NCBI GenBank assembly: GCA_903936705.1
Contig: CAIZWN010000028.1
Coordinates: forward strand, 1-64,000
Length of the DNA: 64,000 nt
DNA from: an uncultured Myxococcales bacterium
GTDB lineage: Bacteria > Myxococcota_A > UBA9042 > DTJE01
Direction of reading: 5' to 3'
Within the stretch, counting starts at the first letter, position 1; each line of letters opens with the position of its first letter. The notes below the pieces were generated by a model. It was not told the origin of the DNA and did not search any database. It saw nothing but the letters and a program-made list of their open reading frames with translations. Below, one piece after another: positions 1-8,773 of this stretch. The position numbers were made by a program, and so were the translations under genes.

Positions 1-128
1 AGCGTGGTCTTCCCGGACTGGCGGATGCCGGTCAGGGCCACCACCGGGAACTGCCGCAGCCGTTCGCGGAAGGCGGCCGCGAGCGTGCGCTTCAGGAAGG
101 CATGGGCGGGGGCGGAGGGACGGGCCAT
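1..128 (-). CDS. AAA/DUF4143-family ATPase, N-terminal fragment cut by window edge
   Basis: Reading leftward from the ATG at 128, the translation starts MARPSAPAHAFLKRTL and reaches a Walker A motif, GIRQSGKTT, at about residue 35 before leaving the window. This arrangement (short leader, basic helix, VVALTGIRQSGKTTL) is typical of the P-loop ATPases with a C-terminal DUF4143 domain. A good Shine-Dalgarno (GAGGA) lies five bases before the ATG. The family is widespread and poorly understood, often found singly near mobile or stress loci. A complete relative lies at 16115-17305 and a remnant at 22776, so this family recurs three times in the window. Only about 42 residues are visible, so function beyond ATP binding is not supported here. 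Confidence 0.75.
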   Translation of the reverse strand, partial: MARPSAPAHAFLKRTLAAAFRERLRQFPVVALTGIRQSGKTT

Positions 129-210
129 GAATTCCTCGGCAAAACGTCTGGCGGAGATTCTACTTTACGATTTACGGAAAGTCACGGCTGTCATTCGACG
201 GGTCCGTGGG

Positions 211-334
211 TGGTCACGCCGGGTACACACGCTGGTGCGTCCGGGTGCGTCACCGTGGGGGATCGTGCGGCACGGCGCGTGACGGCAAGTCCCCGTCACT
301 TTTGGCTTTCGGATCAAGTTCGATCTGTTGCAGG
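211..334. repeat. Dispersed intergenic repeat, copy A
   Basis: The 357-base gap 129-485 has no convincing gene. Positions 211-334 align over their length with 19097-19210, sharing CGCTGGTGCGT (230-240 / 19106-19116) and, about 70 bases later, a conserved block around CAAGTTCG followed by TTGCA. Its first 23 bases (213-235) match 5669-5691 at 22 of 23 positions. A weaker resemblance is seen at 8551-8600. Spacing between blocks is preserved to within two bases, which argues for a real dispersed element rather than chance. Confidence 0.5.
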
Positions 335-485
335 AAACCGTGGCCTGATCCCTTCGCCTCCACCACAAGTGCTTTACTTCCTTGGTTTTGCGGGGCTTCT
401 TTGAGCGCGTTCTCCGGCTGGGGCACGATGCGGCTGCGGCGTTCCTGACGTCGCAGCGCCGCAGGGGAACGCGCACCCACATCCC

Positions 486-3041
486 CTACTGGATGCGGCT
501 GAAATTCCACGTATATTCGCAACTCTCGCCATCGCCCGCGTAGTTCTTCGAACCCGAGAACGACGCGGCATCGGGCTCCACCTTTCCGCTGATGTCGTAC
601 CCCACCGACACGCTGTAGTCGCTGTCGGGGTCCGTCCTCGTATAGGGTGGCTCGCAGGAGGACGTTTCGACATGGACCCAATGCTGCGTGCCTTTGACGT
701 ACGCGCCCCCCATCAGAGCATAGTCCCCGGAGGAATCGGTGAACTTCGTCTGGAACAGGATCGGTTCAAAGTCCGTGGCCGTACCGATCTGTTCCTCGTG
801 GACATCGATCGGGCAGGCCGTTGATCCGGCCTTGTAGTCATGCGTGCGGCTCAATGACGCCGTGGCGGTTGCCGTGACTTTCGCGTTGGCCATCAAGGCG
901 TCCGCCTCGGTCAGGTGCTCCAGTTCTATCGTGGCGATCGTCTTCTCGGAGAAGGTGTCTCCGTTGGTCTCCAGGCTTTCGGCCGAGCAGGTGACGGTCA
1001 CGGTGCCCTTCCACAGCGAGGCGCCGTCCCCGACCTTCAGCGAAAGCTTCGACATCTCGTTTATTTCCAGGGCCACCCCCGGCAGCAGCTTCGTCGAGAC
1101 TCCAGCCCAGAAGTCCACGCCCCCGGCAGCGGCATCCAGGTAGGTGGGCGTGAAGGTATGGGTGAAACTGGTCTTCCCCGGAGACGCGCCGATCGTGTCA
1201 ACCAGTTCGAACCCGACATCCGTGCGGTGCGGTCGGTAGATTCGCACGTCGACCACGTTGTCGAGGCCCAGCCAGGTCATCCATTCGGGCTGCAGGTTCA
1301 CCGTCAATTGCACGGGCTGATTGGGCCTCACCGTCATCCTGTCGGCGATGAAGGTTCCTCTGGGCGACTGGGCGATGACCGGGAGCGTCAGGGTGATCGC
1401 CGGTTTCACGGTCGCGAGGCCTCCGAACCATTGCATCGCCTTCTTCACGTCGCTGCCTGCACCCGCTTCGACGACGGGCTTCAAGTCGTAGGAGCCGTTG
1501 AAGATCAAGCCGTTGCGGATCGGACCTGCCTTCATTTCCGCCTCCAGCATCAGGTTCGCCTCCAGCAGGTTCAGCGAACCGACGAGCACCGCGAGGTTCA
1601 CGCCCGCGGCGCCTCCGAAAGCGATGGTTGCCGCTAGCGACACGGTGTTCGCTTCGCCATCGGGAACCGTGAAGGTGGGCTTCATCTCGGTCTCGTTCGA
1701 GTAGTCGCCCATATCAATCATGCCGCCCTGGGGCGTGTACTGGAACCCGAGTGCGATCTTCGATTCGCCTTTGAGGTCGATGGCTGCCTTCAGCGAGAAG
1801 ATCGAGGCGGTGCCCGTGATCTCGCCCTTGATCGAAAGCGGGATTTCGAACCGGATCAGTGCCGACAGGGCGCCCGCCACGGGCACCGGGATCCTGACGA
1901 GGATGGCCTCGCACGAGACCGTGCCAACGAAACCGGGAGAGAGGTTCACGAGGATCGACCCCGTGATGGTCAGCGTTCCTTCAAGCTTGACCGTCAACTC
2001 GGTCCAGTCGTCGCTGGCCTCGTCCCGGATGAAACGGTGGTTGAACGTCATCCTCGGACGCAGATCGAGCCTGGCCGATCCCGTCAACGCCCCGCCAACG
2101 ATCTTGGCCTCGCATTTAAACGGGCCCAGTTGAATCTCGCCCAGCGTGAGCGCCTTCCTCATCGGCTCGGCGTATCCGGGCGGCTCGACGGTCAGGGACG
2201 ACGGGGTGGACGCAGTGGCCAGCGCGTCGGCCATGGCGACCGGGTCGATGTCGTAGCTGCCATCGACGTCCAGGCGCTTGAACAGATCGAGAAGCGGAAT
2301 GAGTTCGAGCGTCACGTCGAGTTGATCCTGGCCGGGAACTGCAGTCGCGGACACCACGCGTCCGGCCACCGGCTTCCCTTCACTTGCAAGCAGGATCGCG
2401 CCTGGAGACAGGGCGGGTACGCCGGTCACGGACAGGGCGACATTCGAGCCAACCTGGTTTGCAGTAACTGGATCGATCGGGAGGGGACCCGCGATGATCT
2501 GCGCGTCCGACACCAGCACCGCGCCGGCCGCCGGTTGGGCCACGATCACCATCACCGGAGCCGACACCAGGCTGCCCGCGCGAACGCGAACCTGCGACGA
2601 GCCGACTTCGACCATTGCGGTCACCCGCCCTTCCGCGTCCACCGCAACCATGCCGGCGCGTGACGATTCCCAGGCAAGCGTGGTCACGATCTTCTGCCCG
2701 CTGGCGTCGAGGACCTCGACGTGAAAGGTGGCTTGATTCCCGATCGCCGTGAACAGCACCGCGGCCGGCGTGACCACGATCCGCCCCAGGGACTCGGGCA
2801 GCGGCGGAAGCGGAGTGGGCTCGGGCAGAACCGTCGCGTCCTCGAGCGCATCGATAGAGGCGTCGGGTTCCCCGAGCACGCCATCGTCGGCCGGCGGCGG
2901 TCCGCCCGAACCTCCGTTGCAGCCCAGCACCAGAAGCCCGACGGCGACACCGTACCACCAGGAGCGCGGGATCTCGCATCCCGCTTTTCGATCCTTGCGT
3001 CGCCTGTGAGAGGTGCCTGAAGGGTCGTTCCGGGCGTCCAT
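486..3041 (-). CDS. Large secreted lipoprotein with a bacterial Ig-like domain
   Basis: An 851-residue protein with a long basic N-region, a hydrophobic stretch GVAVGLLVLG and lipobox Cys41, so it is predicted to be a lipoprotein exported to the envelope. An AAGGAGGG ribosome site three bases upstream fixes the ATG at 3041. After an Asp/Pro-rich linker (about 45-80) comes an Ig-like Big2-type segment (about 85-165: GRIVVTPAAVLFTAIGNQATF). The remainder is beta-rich with no motif I recognise; LDVDGSYDIDP near 255 could be a single Ca-binding loop. It is transcribed alone. Substrate or partner cannot be inferred; a surface binding or structural role is the default for this architecture. Confidence 0.85.
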   Translation of the reverse strand: MDARNDPSGTSHRRRKDRKAGCEIPRSWWYGVAVGLLVLGCNGGSGGPPPADDGVLGEPDASIDALEDATVLPEPTPLPPLPESLGRIVVTPAAVLFTAIGNQATFHVEVLDASGQKIVTTLAWESSRAGMVAVDAEGRVTAMVEVGSSQVRVRAGSLVSAPVMVIVAQPAAGAVLVSDAQIIAGPLPIDPVTANQVGSNVALSVTGVPALSPGAILLASEGKPVAGRVVSATAVPGQDQLDVTLELIPLLDLFKRLDVDGSYDIDPVAMADALATASTPSSLTVEPPGYAEPMRKALTLGEIQLGPFKCEAKIVGGALTGSARLDLRPRMTFNHRFIRDEASDDWTELTVKLEGTLTITGSILVNLSPGFVGTVSCEAILVRIPVPVAGALSALIRFEIPLSIKGEITGTASIFSLKAAIDLKGESKIALGFQYTPQGGMIDMGDYSNETEMKPTFTVPDGEANTVSLAATIAFGGAAGVNLAVLVGSLNLLEANLMLEAEMKAGPIRNGLIFNGSYDLKPVVEAGAGSDVKKAMQWFGGLATVKPAITLTLPVIAQSPRGTFIADRMTVRPNQPVQLTVNLQPEWMTWLGLDNVVDVRIYRPHRTDVGFELVDTIGASPGKTSFTHTFTPTYLDAAAGGVDFWAGVSTKLLPGVALEINEMSKLSLKVGDGASLWKGTVTVTCSAESLETNGDTFSEKTIATIELEHLTEADALMANAKVTATATASLSRTHDYKAGSTACPIDVHEEQIGTATDFEPILFQTKFTDSSGDYALMGGAYVKGTQHWVHVETSSCEPPYTRTDPDSDYSVSVGYDISGKVEPDAASFSGSKNYAGDGESCEYTWNFSRIQ

Positions 3042-3268
3042 CGTCCCTCCTTGGGATGGGTCGGACGCGCGGATTGCTCACCCGGGACACCCCGTTTTGC
3101 GACTATCGCACTCCCGCCGCACGATCCCGGCACGTCGAAGGAGAGGCGCCCGTGATCATTGAAGTTACGAAGATGCGAATCCCCTCTACGAATGAAACCT
3201 TAAGCAACCCTGACGACGGGCCACGAAACCTTTGGAACGCTGCGTAAGGTTTGCTCAAGAAGTGCGTG

Positions 3269-3961
3269 CTATAAAGGGTTCATGGGTGTCGTACTGCTCA
3301 TCGAAGACGACGAGGCGCTGGGCCGGCAGGTGGTGGCGCACCCGTCGATTCCCGGCGGGACGACCCGGAACCGGAAGAGGCAGGCGTCGCCACCCGAGGC
3401 AAGCGTGGACGGGCGCGCCAGGCGCAGCCGGTCCCGGTTGAAGTACGCCAAGTCCCCCTCGCATAGCAGCGGCGCCAGTTCGGGCAGGCCGATGGCCGTG
3501 CAAAGTTCCACGAAATGGCACCGGTGGACCCGGTAGTCGAAGCCGTCGTCCCCGGCCGCGTCCACCCGGCCCTCGGCGTTGAAGAAGCGGGCCACGAGGT
3601 CGCCGACCCGGGCCAGTCGATGCTCCGGAGAAAGAGCCAGCAGGGCCGGAAGATCCAGGGGCCCGACCAGCACGGCGAGGAATGCCAGCGTCGCCGCGAC
3701 CACGACCTCCCTGGTGGCTTCGCTTGCCTCCTCCGGCCCGAACTCGGCCGCCAGCACCCGGTAGAGCCTTGCCGCGGGAGCCAGTTGCTGCCGCGACAGT
3801 TCCTCGGCCAGCGAGCCCGCCTTCCCCAGCCTGGCGAACGGATCCGGCGCGCGCTCGCCCCTCGCGCCCAGCCGAATCGCCCGCGGCAGGCCGAAACGGC
3901 GCACCAGCACCCGGAAGCCGGCCCAGGACGACGCGGCCTGCTGTCGCACGGTCAGTTTCAT
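3269..3961 (-). CDS. ATC-hydrolase-family protein (L-2-amino-thiazoline-4-carboxylic acid hydrolase-like)
   Basis: A 230-residue reading frame beginning MKLTVRQQ, with its ATG overlapping the stop of the upstream lipoprotein gene as ATGA, so translation is probably coupled. The C-terminal half (HRCHFVELCTAIGLPELAPL, then CEGDLAYF and DACLFRFR) resembles the ATC-hydrolase fold family, members of which are mostly of unknown function. The last about 25 residues (after PPGIDG) are low-complexity Ser/Thr/Pro and are the antisense of a response-regulator start on the other strand, so the native C-terminus seems to be replaced at about 3340-3350. Family call is moderate; the 3' junction is visible directly. 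Confidence 0.6.
   Translation of the reverse strand: MKLTVRQQAASSWAGFRVLVRRFGLPRAIRLGARGERAPDPFARLGKAGSLAEELSRQQLAPAARLYRVLAAEFGPEEASEATREVVVAATLAFLAVLVGPLDLPALLALSPEHRLARVGDLVARFFNAEGRVDAAGDDGFDYRVHRCHFVELCTAIGLPELAPLLCEGDLAYFNRDRLRLARPSTLASGGDACLFRFRVVPPGIDGCATTCRPSASSSSMSSTTPMNPL
3282..3341 (+). pseudogene. Truncated response-regulator 5' end
   Basis: The plus strand from ATG 3282 reads MGVVLLIEDDEALGRQVVAH, a textbook start of a CheY-like receiver domain (beta1 strand followed by the acidic EDD pocket). It has an AAAGGG ribosome site and a TATAAA box at about 3270. After about 20 codons the similarity ends and the frame runs into the antisense of the ATC-hydrolase-like gene. It is a fragment left by a deletion or rearrangement (or an assembly join), not a working regulator. 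Confidence 0.6.
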
Positions 3962-5121
3962 CGCAATGTCCCCTCCACGGGGTCGAGGCTGGCCTCGGAG
4001 GTACCCACGTCGAACGTCCCCTCGGCCGAGACCGGGACTGCCTGCCCCCGTGCCAGGGGCACGACGACCACGTCGATCGAGAAGACGTTCACCATCGCGT
4101 CGTACATCACCATACTGGTGTGGGACGCGTACCCATCCACGTCCAGGACGACCCGGCCGGTGGCGGAATCCGCCGACTTCAGGTCCAGCCGCCACGATAG
4201 TTCCCGGATGTAGTACCCGTTGGCGCCGTCCGGATTCAGGTCCCAGCGCCAGCCCGATGCGCCCACGAAGAGGGTGGCGAACCCCGGCTCCAGCGACAGT
4301 TCCAGCCGCCGCTGGGCCTCGTCCGCGTGCGGCTGGGGCTGACCGCCGTCCTCGTAGAAGAGGTCGGGGGTCGGATACGACAGGCGGTAGCCGTGACGGG
4401 CGGCGACCGGGGCGGAGCCGTCGACTCCGACCGCGAGGAACCGGGCGATGGCGTGCACGCGGGCGTGCGGTATGGCGGCGTTCATGTTGTCGCGTTCCGA
4501 CGGACCCAGCGCGAAGCGTGCCCTGGCTCCGAAGACCAGGGTGTCGCCCTCCACCCGGACATCCCTGGCTTCCAGGGCGATGCCGCGGGTCGTGAACCCG
4601 AGGGACGGGTCGTACCCCGCGTTCCCGTCCGGGAGCGGGTACTCCGGGTCGGGTTGCGGGACACCGGTTTCGAGTTGCAGGCCGGACACCAGGACGGCGT
4701 AAGCGTCCCGGCCGGCGAGCCCTGCCGGCTCCAGGGGCACGCGAGTCTGAATCTCGGTTTCCCACTCCGGCGGGTCGAGGTCGAACGTGACAGTGACTTC
4801 GTGGAACGCCGCCTGGTGCAACGCCGACACCGACTGGCCCCAGACCCCGAACACTGCCCGGTCCGTTCCCATCCCGCCGGTCGTCCAATCGCCGCCGACG
4901 TACGCGAGGTCCACGGCGGACGCAGCCGGGCAGCCGTTGGCGACCGGGGTGACGCCCCAAAAACTGATGCGGTGGTTCAGGTTCTCCCAGGCCAAGCGGA
5001 GTCCCGTGATCACGAGTGCCTCGGAACAGCCGCCGGGCCGGGCAGCCGGGTCGGTGCCGTCGCAAGCCGGCAGGAACAGCGACAGGCAGCAGGCTGCGGC
5101 AATCCGGTATCGAGTCTGCAT
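3958..5121 (-). CDS. Lipoprotein of unknown function
   Basis: A 387-residue protein starting MQTRYRIAAACCLSLFLPAC, with lipobox Cys20. No domain is recognised; the sequence is rich in Trp, Tyr and Asp and in alternating hydrophobic strands, consistent with a beta-sandwich surface protein. The start at 5121 was chosen because the signal peptide begins there; the ribosome site is weak (GGGAG, far upstream). Its stop overlaps the start of the ATC-hydrolase-like gene (3958-3961), so the two are a coupled pair. A possible -10 element (TATCAT on the minus strand) lies around 5155. Confidence 0.8.
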   Translation of the reverse strand: MQTRYRIAAACCLSLFLPACDGTDPAARPGGCSEALVITGLRLAWENLNHRISFWGVTPVANGCPAASAVDLAYVGGDWTTGGMGTDRAVFGVWGQSVSALHQAAFHEVTVTFDLDPPEWETEIQTRVPLEPAGLAGRDAYAVLVSGLQLETGVPQPDPEYPLPDGNAGYDPSLGFTTRGIALEARDVRVEGDTLVFGARARFALGPSERDNMNAAIPHARVHAIARFLAVGVDGSAPVAARHGYRLSYPTPDLFYEDGGQPQPHADEAQRRLELSLEPGFATLFVGASGWRWDLNPDGANGYYIRELSWRLDLKSADSATGRVVLDVDGYASHTSMVMYDAMVNVFSIDVVVVPLARGQAVPVSAEGTFDVGTSEASLDPVEGTLR

Positions 5122-5882
5122 TCTCGGGGTCTCCCGGCCAGCCGACCCGTCTATGATAGCCGATCTGCCTCGTTGCCCGTCCGGCAGAATCCCTGCTGCA
5201 CAACAGGCAGGCCCGCTGTGCCTCCTCAAGAACCAATCGGCCCGGTTTCGGCCGGTGGTGACTGTCAGTCCGCTTACCATCGGGACGACGGTCGTTCCGC
5301 CTGCCTCAGCTACGACGCCTTCTGAATAGCGGGGCCATCGGTGAGGGAGAGGATGGCTACGGCGCCCGAAACGGCATCCCCGCGAAAAGACGAGAGGTAA
5401 ATGATTTGAACCTTTGGATATCAAACGACAACGTTCTTCAAGGCCACCCGACGTGTCGCACATCGCGGGTATCCGTAGTGCACAGTTTGTGCCCAGTCTA
5501 CGGCCGGTGGCCGGGGGGGATCTGCGTTCGGCGTTGTCGAACGTTAGGACCTCACATAACCCGAGAGTACCACTCCCGGCCGGACCAGTGTCCCAGGTGC
5601 AACGATGGTGAAGGGGTTGATGCAGACGGGGGAACCACTTCGAGCACGATCCCCGACCAGAGCCCCGAGTCACGCCGGGTACACGCGCTGGCCCACCGAT
5701 AGACCGCCCCTGAGACGGGTGCTACGATTCCCCCAGGCCGCCGGCGTTCCTGCCCGACCGCTGGCAGGCGGCCCGGGCGCGCTGGTCGGCGCCGGCCGTT
5801 CGTTCGTCGATTCCGCCCTCCAGGGGGCCGAAGGATGGATACAGTTCCGTCCAAGAGCGGTGGTCGCTCGACGGAGGCAATG
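5122..5882. other. Intergenic region, 761 bases
   Basis: Divergent spacer between the lipoprotein operon (minus) and the LiaF-like operon (plus). No open frame with a ribosome site and recognisable product was found. It holds a short copy of the dispersed repeat (5669-5691) and a small inverted repeat GCACAGTTTGTGC near 5480. Otherwise I see nothing in it. Confidence 0.5.
5669..5691. repeat. Dispersed intergenic repeat, short copy D
   Basis: A 23-base match (22 identical) to 213-235: GTCACGCCGGGTACAC then a one-base difference then CGCTGG. The homology stops where copies A and B continue, so this copy is truncated or shares only the left end. Confidence 0.45.
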
Positions 5883-6620
5883 ATGGACGATCGAAAGGAA
5901 TCCGTTCGCAAGGAATGGAAGTGGTGCGGTGGGCACCGGCGCGGGGGCGGGATGGGGTTCGGCCTGTTCGTGATCTCGTTCGGCGCGCTGCTGCTGATGC
6001 ATTCGCTGGGAATGCTGCCTGACGGGGTGGCCGTCTGGGACTTCTGGCCGCTGATCCTGGTCGCGATGGGCCTGGGCCACCTGGGCCACCACCGGGGCGT
6101 GCCGGGGGTCCTGTTTGGGCTGTCCCTAGCGTCGGTGGGCGGCGTCTTGCTGCTGTCGAACCTGGGGATCCTGGATGCCGGTGTCACCCGGTACTGGCCC
6201 GTCCTGATCATTGTCGGCGGCGTGGCGATTCTGTTCGGCGGGCGGCGCCACGGACACCATTCGTCGCGGCCCTCCGACGTGTCCTCCGCGGACTACGTGC
6301 AGAAATCGGTCACCTTCAGCGGCGCGAAGATCCGGGTGGATTCGCGGCACTTCAAGGGAGGCAACCTGTCCGCGGTGATGGGCGGATTCGAACTGGACCT
6401 GCGGGACGCCGAGATCGACGGCGAGCAGGCGGTCCTGGACGTCCACGTGGTGATGGGCGGGATCGACCTGCTGATCCCCGGGAACTGGCAGGTGGTCAAC
6501 GAACTGGAGCCGACCGCCGGCGGCATCGAGGACAAGACGTCGGGCGTCGCCGTGGAGCCCCGCAAGCGTTTCGTGCTGCGCGGGACCGCCGTGCTGGGCG
6601 GGATCACCCTCCGGAACTAG
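5883..6620 (+). CDS. LiaF-like membrane protein (DUF5668 / cell-wall stress response type)
   Basis: A 245-residue protein with a charged His/Lys-rich N-terminus, four predicted membrane helices (about 25-140: FGLFVISFGALLLMHSLG, WPLILVAMGLG, VLFGLSLASVGGVLLL, WPVLIIVGGVAILFG) and a soluble C-terminal beta domain containing SAVMGGFELDLRDAEI and VVMGGIDLLIP, the duplicated VMGG signature of LiaF C-terminal domains. In Firmicutes LiaF restrains the LiaS kinase; here the next two genes encode a histidine kinase and LytTR regulator, so it is probably their sensor partner. ATG 5883 rather than 5835 is preferred because GGAGG lies five bases upstream. Confidence 0.85.
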   Translation: MDDRKESVRKEWKWCGGHRRGGGMGFGLFVISFGALLLMHSLGMLPDGVAVWDFWPLILVAMGLGHLGHHRGVPGVLFGLSLASVGGVLLLSNLGILDAGVTRYWPVLIIVGGVAILFGGRRHGHHSSRPSDVSSADYVQKSVTFSGAKIRVDSRHFKGGNLSAVMGGFELDLRDAEIDGEQAVLDVHVVMGGIDLLIPGNWQVVNELEPTAGGIEDKTSGVAVEPRKRFVLRGTAVLGGITLRN

Positions 6621-6628
6621 GGAGCGCC

Positions 6629-7699
6629 GTGCACCCACTGCTGACCCACCCCCGATGGCTCCTCGCATACCTGGGCGCGTGGACCCTGCTGTCCGTCCTC
6701 CCGGCTGCCGCGCTGGGCCCCTGGGATACCGGCCACGGCGTACAGGCGGCGGCAATCGCGGTCCTGCCGACGCTGGCGTTCGCGTTGGCCGTCCTGCCGA
6801 CGTGGTACGCGCTGCGGGCCTTTCCGCTGGACCGGTCGGGCCTGCTGCGGCTGGCGACGTTCCACGGGATCGCGGCGGCGGTCGGCGGGGCGCTGTGGCT
6901 GGGGCTGGCCGAGGCGGCGGCCCGGGCGGCGGGCCTTGTGCCGGGATGGGAGGACGCAGTCCAGCGCCTGGCGGGGCGCCGCCTGGAACTGGCGGCGACG
7001 GGCGCGGTCTTCTGGTTCCTGGTCGCCGCGTTCCACTACTTGCTGGCCGCGATGGAGGCGGTGCGCGAGGCCCAGGCGAGGGCGGCCGTGCTGGACGTGC
7101 GTGCCCGCGAGGCGGCGCTGGCCGGGCTGAAGGCCCAGGTCCACCCGCACTTCCTGTTCAACAGCCTGAACACCATCAGTTCGATGGTCGTCCGCGACCC
7201 GGCCGGGGCGCGCCAGACCTGCATCCAGTTGGCGGACTTCCTGCGGCAGAGCCTGCGGACGCCCGACGCCAGGCCCATCCCGCTGTCCGAGGAACTGGCC
7301 CTGGCGCGCGCGTACCTGGGCGTCGAGGCGGTCCGCCTGGGCCCCCGGTTGGCCGTGCGCGAGTCCGTCGAGCCCGGCTGCGAGGCCGTCCCGGTCCTGC
7401 CGCTGGTCCTGCAGCCCCTGGTCGAGAACGCGATCCGCCACGGGATCGCGCGGATCCCCGAGGGCGGCACGCTGGCACTGGACGCCTGGCGCGACGGCGG
7501 GGCGCTGTGGCTGCGCGTGACGAACCCCGTGGATCCGGGCAGCCCCGCCGCGGCAGGGGGCGGCATGGGCCTGCGGACGCTGCGCGATCGCCTGGGGGCA
7601 ATGTATCCGCGGGGGGCGGTGCTGGACGCGCGAAGGACCGGCGACACATTCCAGGTCGCGGTGCGGCTGCCGCTGGACGACGGGGGGACCGACGCATGA
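6629..7699 (+). CDS. LytS/YpdA-type sensor histidine kinase
   Basis: 356 residues with a GTG start eight bases after the LiaF-like gene, preceded by GGGAG. Four N-terminal membrane helices (about residues 10-155) are followed by the His_kinase signature KAQVHPHFLFNSLNT, with the likely phosphorylated His at residue 174 (PHF), and a GHKL ATPase domain with the N-box LVENAIRHG and a glycine-rich G box (GGGMGLRTLRDRL). It should phosphorylate the downstream LytTR regulator, with which it overlaps by four bases (ATGA). The LiaF-like neighbour suggests an envelope stress input. Confidence 0.92.
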   Translation: MHPLLTHPRWLLAYLGAWTLLSVLPAAALGPWDTGHGVQAAAIAVLPTLAFALAVLPTWYALRAFPLDRSGLLRLATFHGIAAAVGGALWLGLAEAAARAAGLVPGWEDAVQRLAGRRLELAATGAVFWFLVAAFHYLLAAMEAVREAQARAAVLDVRAREAALAGLKAQVHPHFLFNSLNTISSMVVRDPAGARQTCIQLADFLRQSLRTPDARPIPLSEELALARAYLGVEAVRLGPRLAVRESVEPGCEAVPVLPLVLQPLVENAIRHGIARIPEGGTLALDAWRDGGALWLRVTNPVDPGSPAAAGGGMGLRTLRDRLGAMYPRGAVLDARRTGDTFQVAVRLPLDDGGTDA

Positions 7700-8460
7700 C
7701 GGGCCCCGAAGGCACGCTGTCGATCCTGATCGTGGACGACGAGGAGCCCGCGCGCCTGCTGCTGCGCGAGATGCTGGACGCGATGCCTGACGTCCGCGTC
7801 GCCGGCGAGGCGGCCAACGGCCTGGAGGCGGTGGGGCTGGCCGCGCGGGAGGCGCCGGACGTGGTGCTGCTGGACGTCCAGATGCCGCGGATGGACGGCT
7901 TCGAGACGCTGGGCCTGCTGGACCCGCGGATCGCGGTCGTTTTCGTGACGGCCTTCGACGAGCACGCGTTGCGGGCGTTCGAGGTGAACGCCGTCGACTA
8001 CCTTCTGAAGCCGTTCCCGGCGGCGCGCCTGTCCGAGGCGCTGGGGCGGGCCCGGGCCCGTGTCGGCCGTGTCCGCGACACCGACGCCGCGGCCCTGTCG
8101 GCGGCGGCGCGCCCTGCCGGAACGTACGCGACGCGGATCGTCGTGCGCGACGGCCCGCGGGTGGACGTGCTGCCCGTTTCGCAGGTCCAGTACGCGCGGG
8201 GCCAGGCGGACTACGTGGAACTGGTCGCCGGCGGGCGGTCGCACCTGAAGCAGCAGACGCTGCAGTCGCTGGAGGTGTCGCTGGATCCGGCGCAGTTCGT
8301 GCGGATCCACCGGTCGTTCCTGGTCAACCTGGCGTTCCTGAAGCGAATCGAGCCCTGGGGAGCCGACAGCCGCCAGGCCGTGATGGCCGATGGCGTGGAA
8401 CTGCCGATCAGCCGGGCGGGCCTGACGCGCCTGAACGAGGTCCTCGACGGGCGGGGCTGA
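7696..8460 (+). CDS. LytTR-family response regulator
   Basis: 254 residues. The receiver domain has the acidic pocket DDE (14-16), phospho-acceptor Asp60 (VVLLDVQMPRMDG) and the conserved Lys in YLLKPF (about 109). After a linker (about 125-145) comes a LytTR DNA-binding domain (about 148-250) with VQYARGQADYVEL and FVRIHRSFLVNL. The ATG overlaps the kinase stop (ATGA), so the two-component pair is translationally coupled. Targets unknown; autoregulation of the LiaF-like operon is plausible. Confidence 0.93.
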   Translation: MTGPEGTLSILIVDDEEPARLLLREMLDAMPDVRVAGEAANGLEAVGLAAREAPDVVLLDVQMPRMDGFETLGLLDPRIAVVFVTAFDEHALRAFEVNAVDYLLKPFPAARLSEALGRARARVGRVRDTDAAALSAAARPAGTYATRIVVRDGPRVDVLPVSQVQYARGQADYVELVAGGRSHLKQQTLQSLEVSLDPAQFVRIHRSFLVNLAFLKRIEPWGADSRQAVMADGVELPISRAGLTRLNEVLDGRG

Positions 8461-8773
8461 ACGGGCCCGGGCGAACGCAGGGCCGCAACCCGCCTTGACC
8501 CCCTCCCCAGGAATTTTGGGCACGCCAGGGACATCACCAGGCTCGGAATGATGCGTCACGAGGCGTGATCGTGCGTGACGGCTCATGACCCCAAGTTCAC
8601 GTCCATGTAAACGAATCTAGGAAAGTCGTGGAGTTGGGGAGACCCTCGTGGCTCGGCGCATTCAATTCCGAAGGGGCCGTATTCCCGGTTTCGGAAGGGC
8701 GGGAGCCTTGATTCCCGGTACCGGCAACAATGCGGACATCTTGTTCGATGAGCGTTCGATGCAGGCCAGATTC
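8461..8773. other. Intergenic region between convergent genes
   Basis: 313 bases separating the LytTR gene from the convergent haem-motif gene. No supported gene. A stretch at 8551-8600 (TGCGTCAC, GATCGTGCG, CCCAAGTTC) resembles parts of dispersed repeat copy A but the match is broken. No clear intrinsic terminator with a T-run was found. Confidence 0.4.

Noticed and set aside
3269-5236. 655-residue minus-strand ORF spanning two genes
   Set aside because: Only its last 230 residues (from MKLTV) show a plausible protein; the upstream part is the wrong frame of the lipoprotein gene 3958-5121.
6655-8460. 601-residue plus-strand ORF
   Set aside because: The first 347 residues are the shifted frame of the histidine kinase; the real response regulator begins at 7696.
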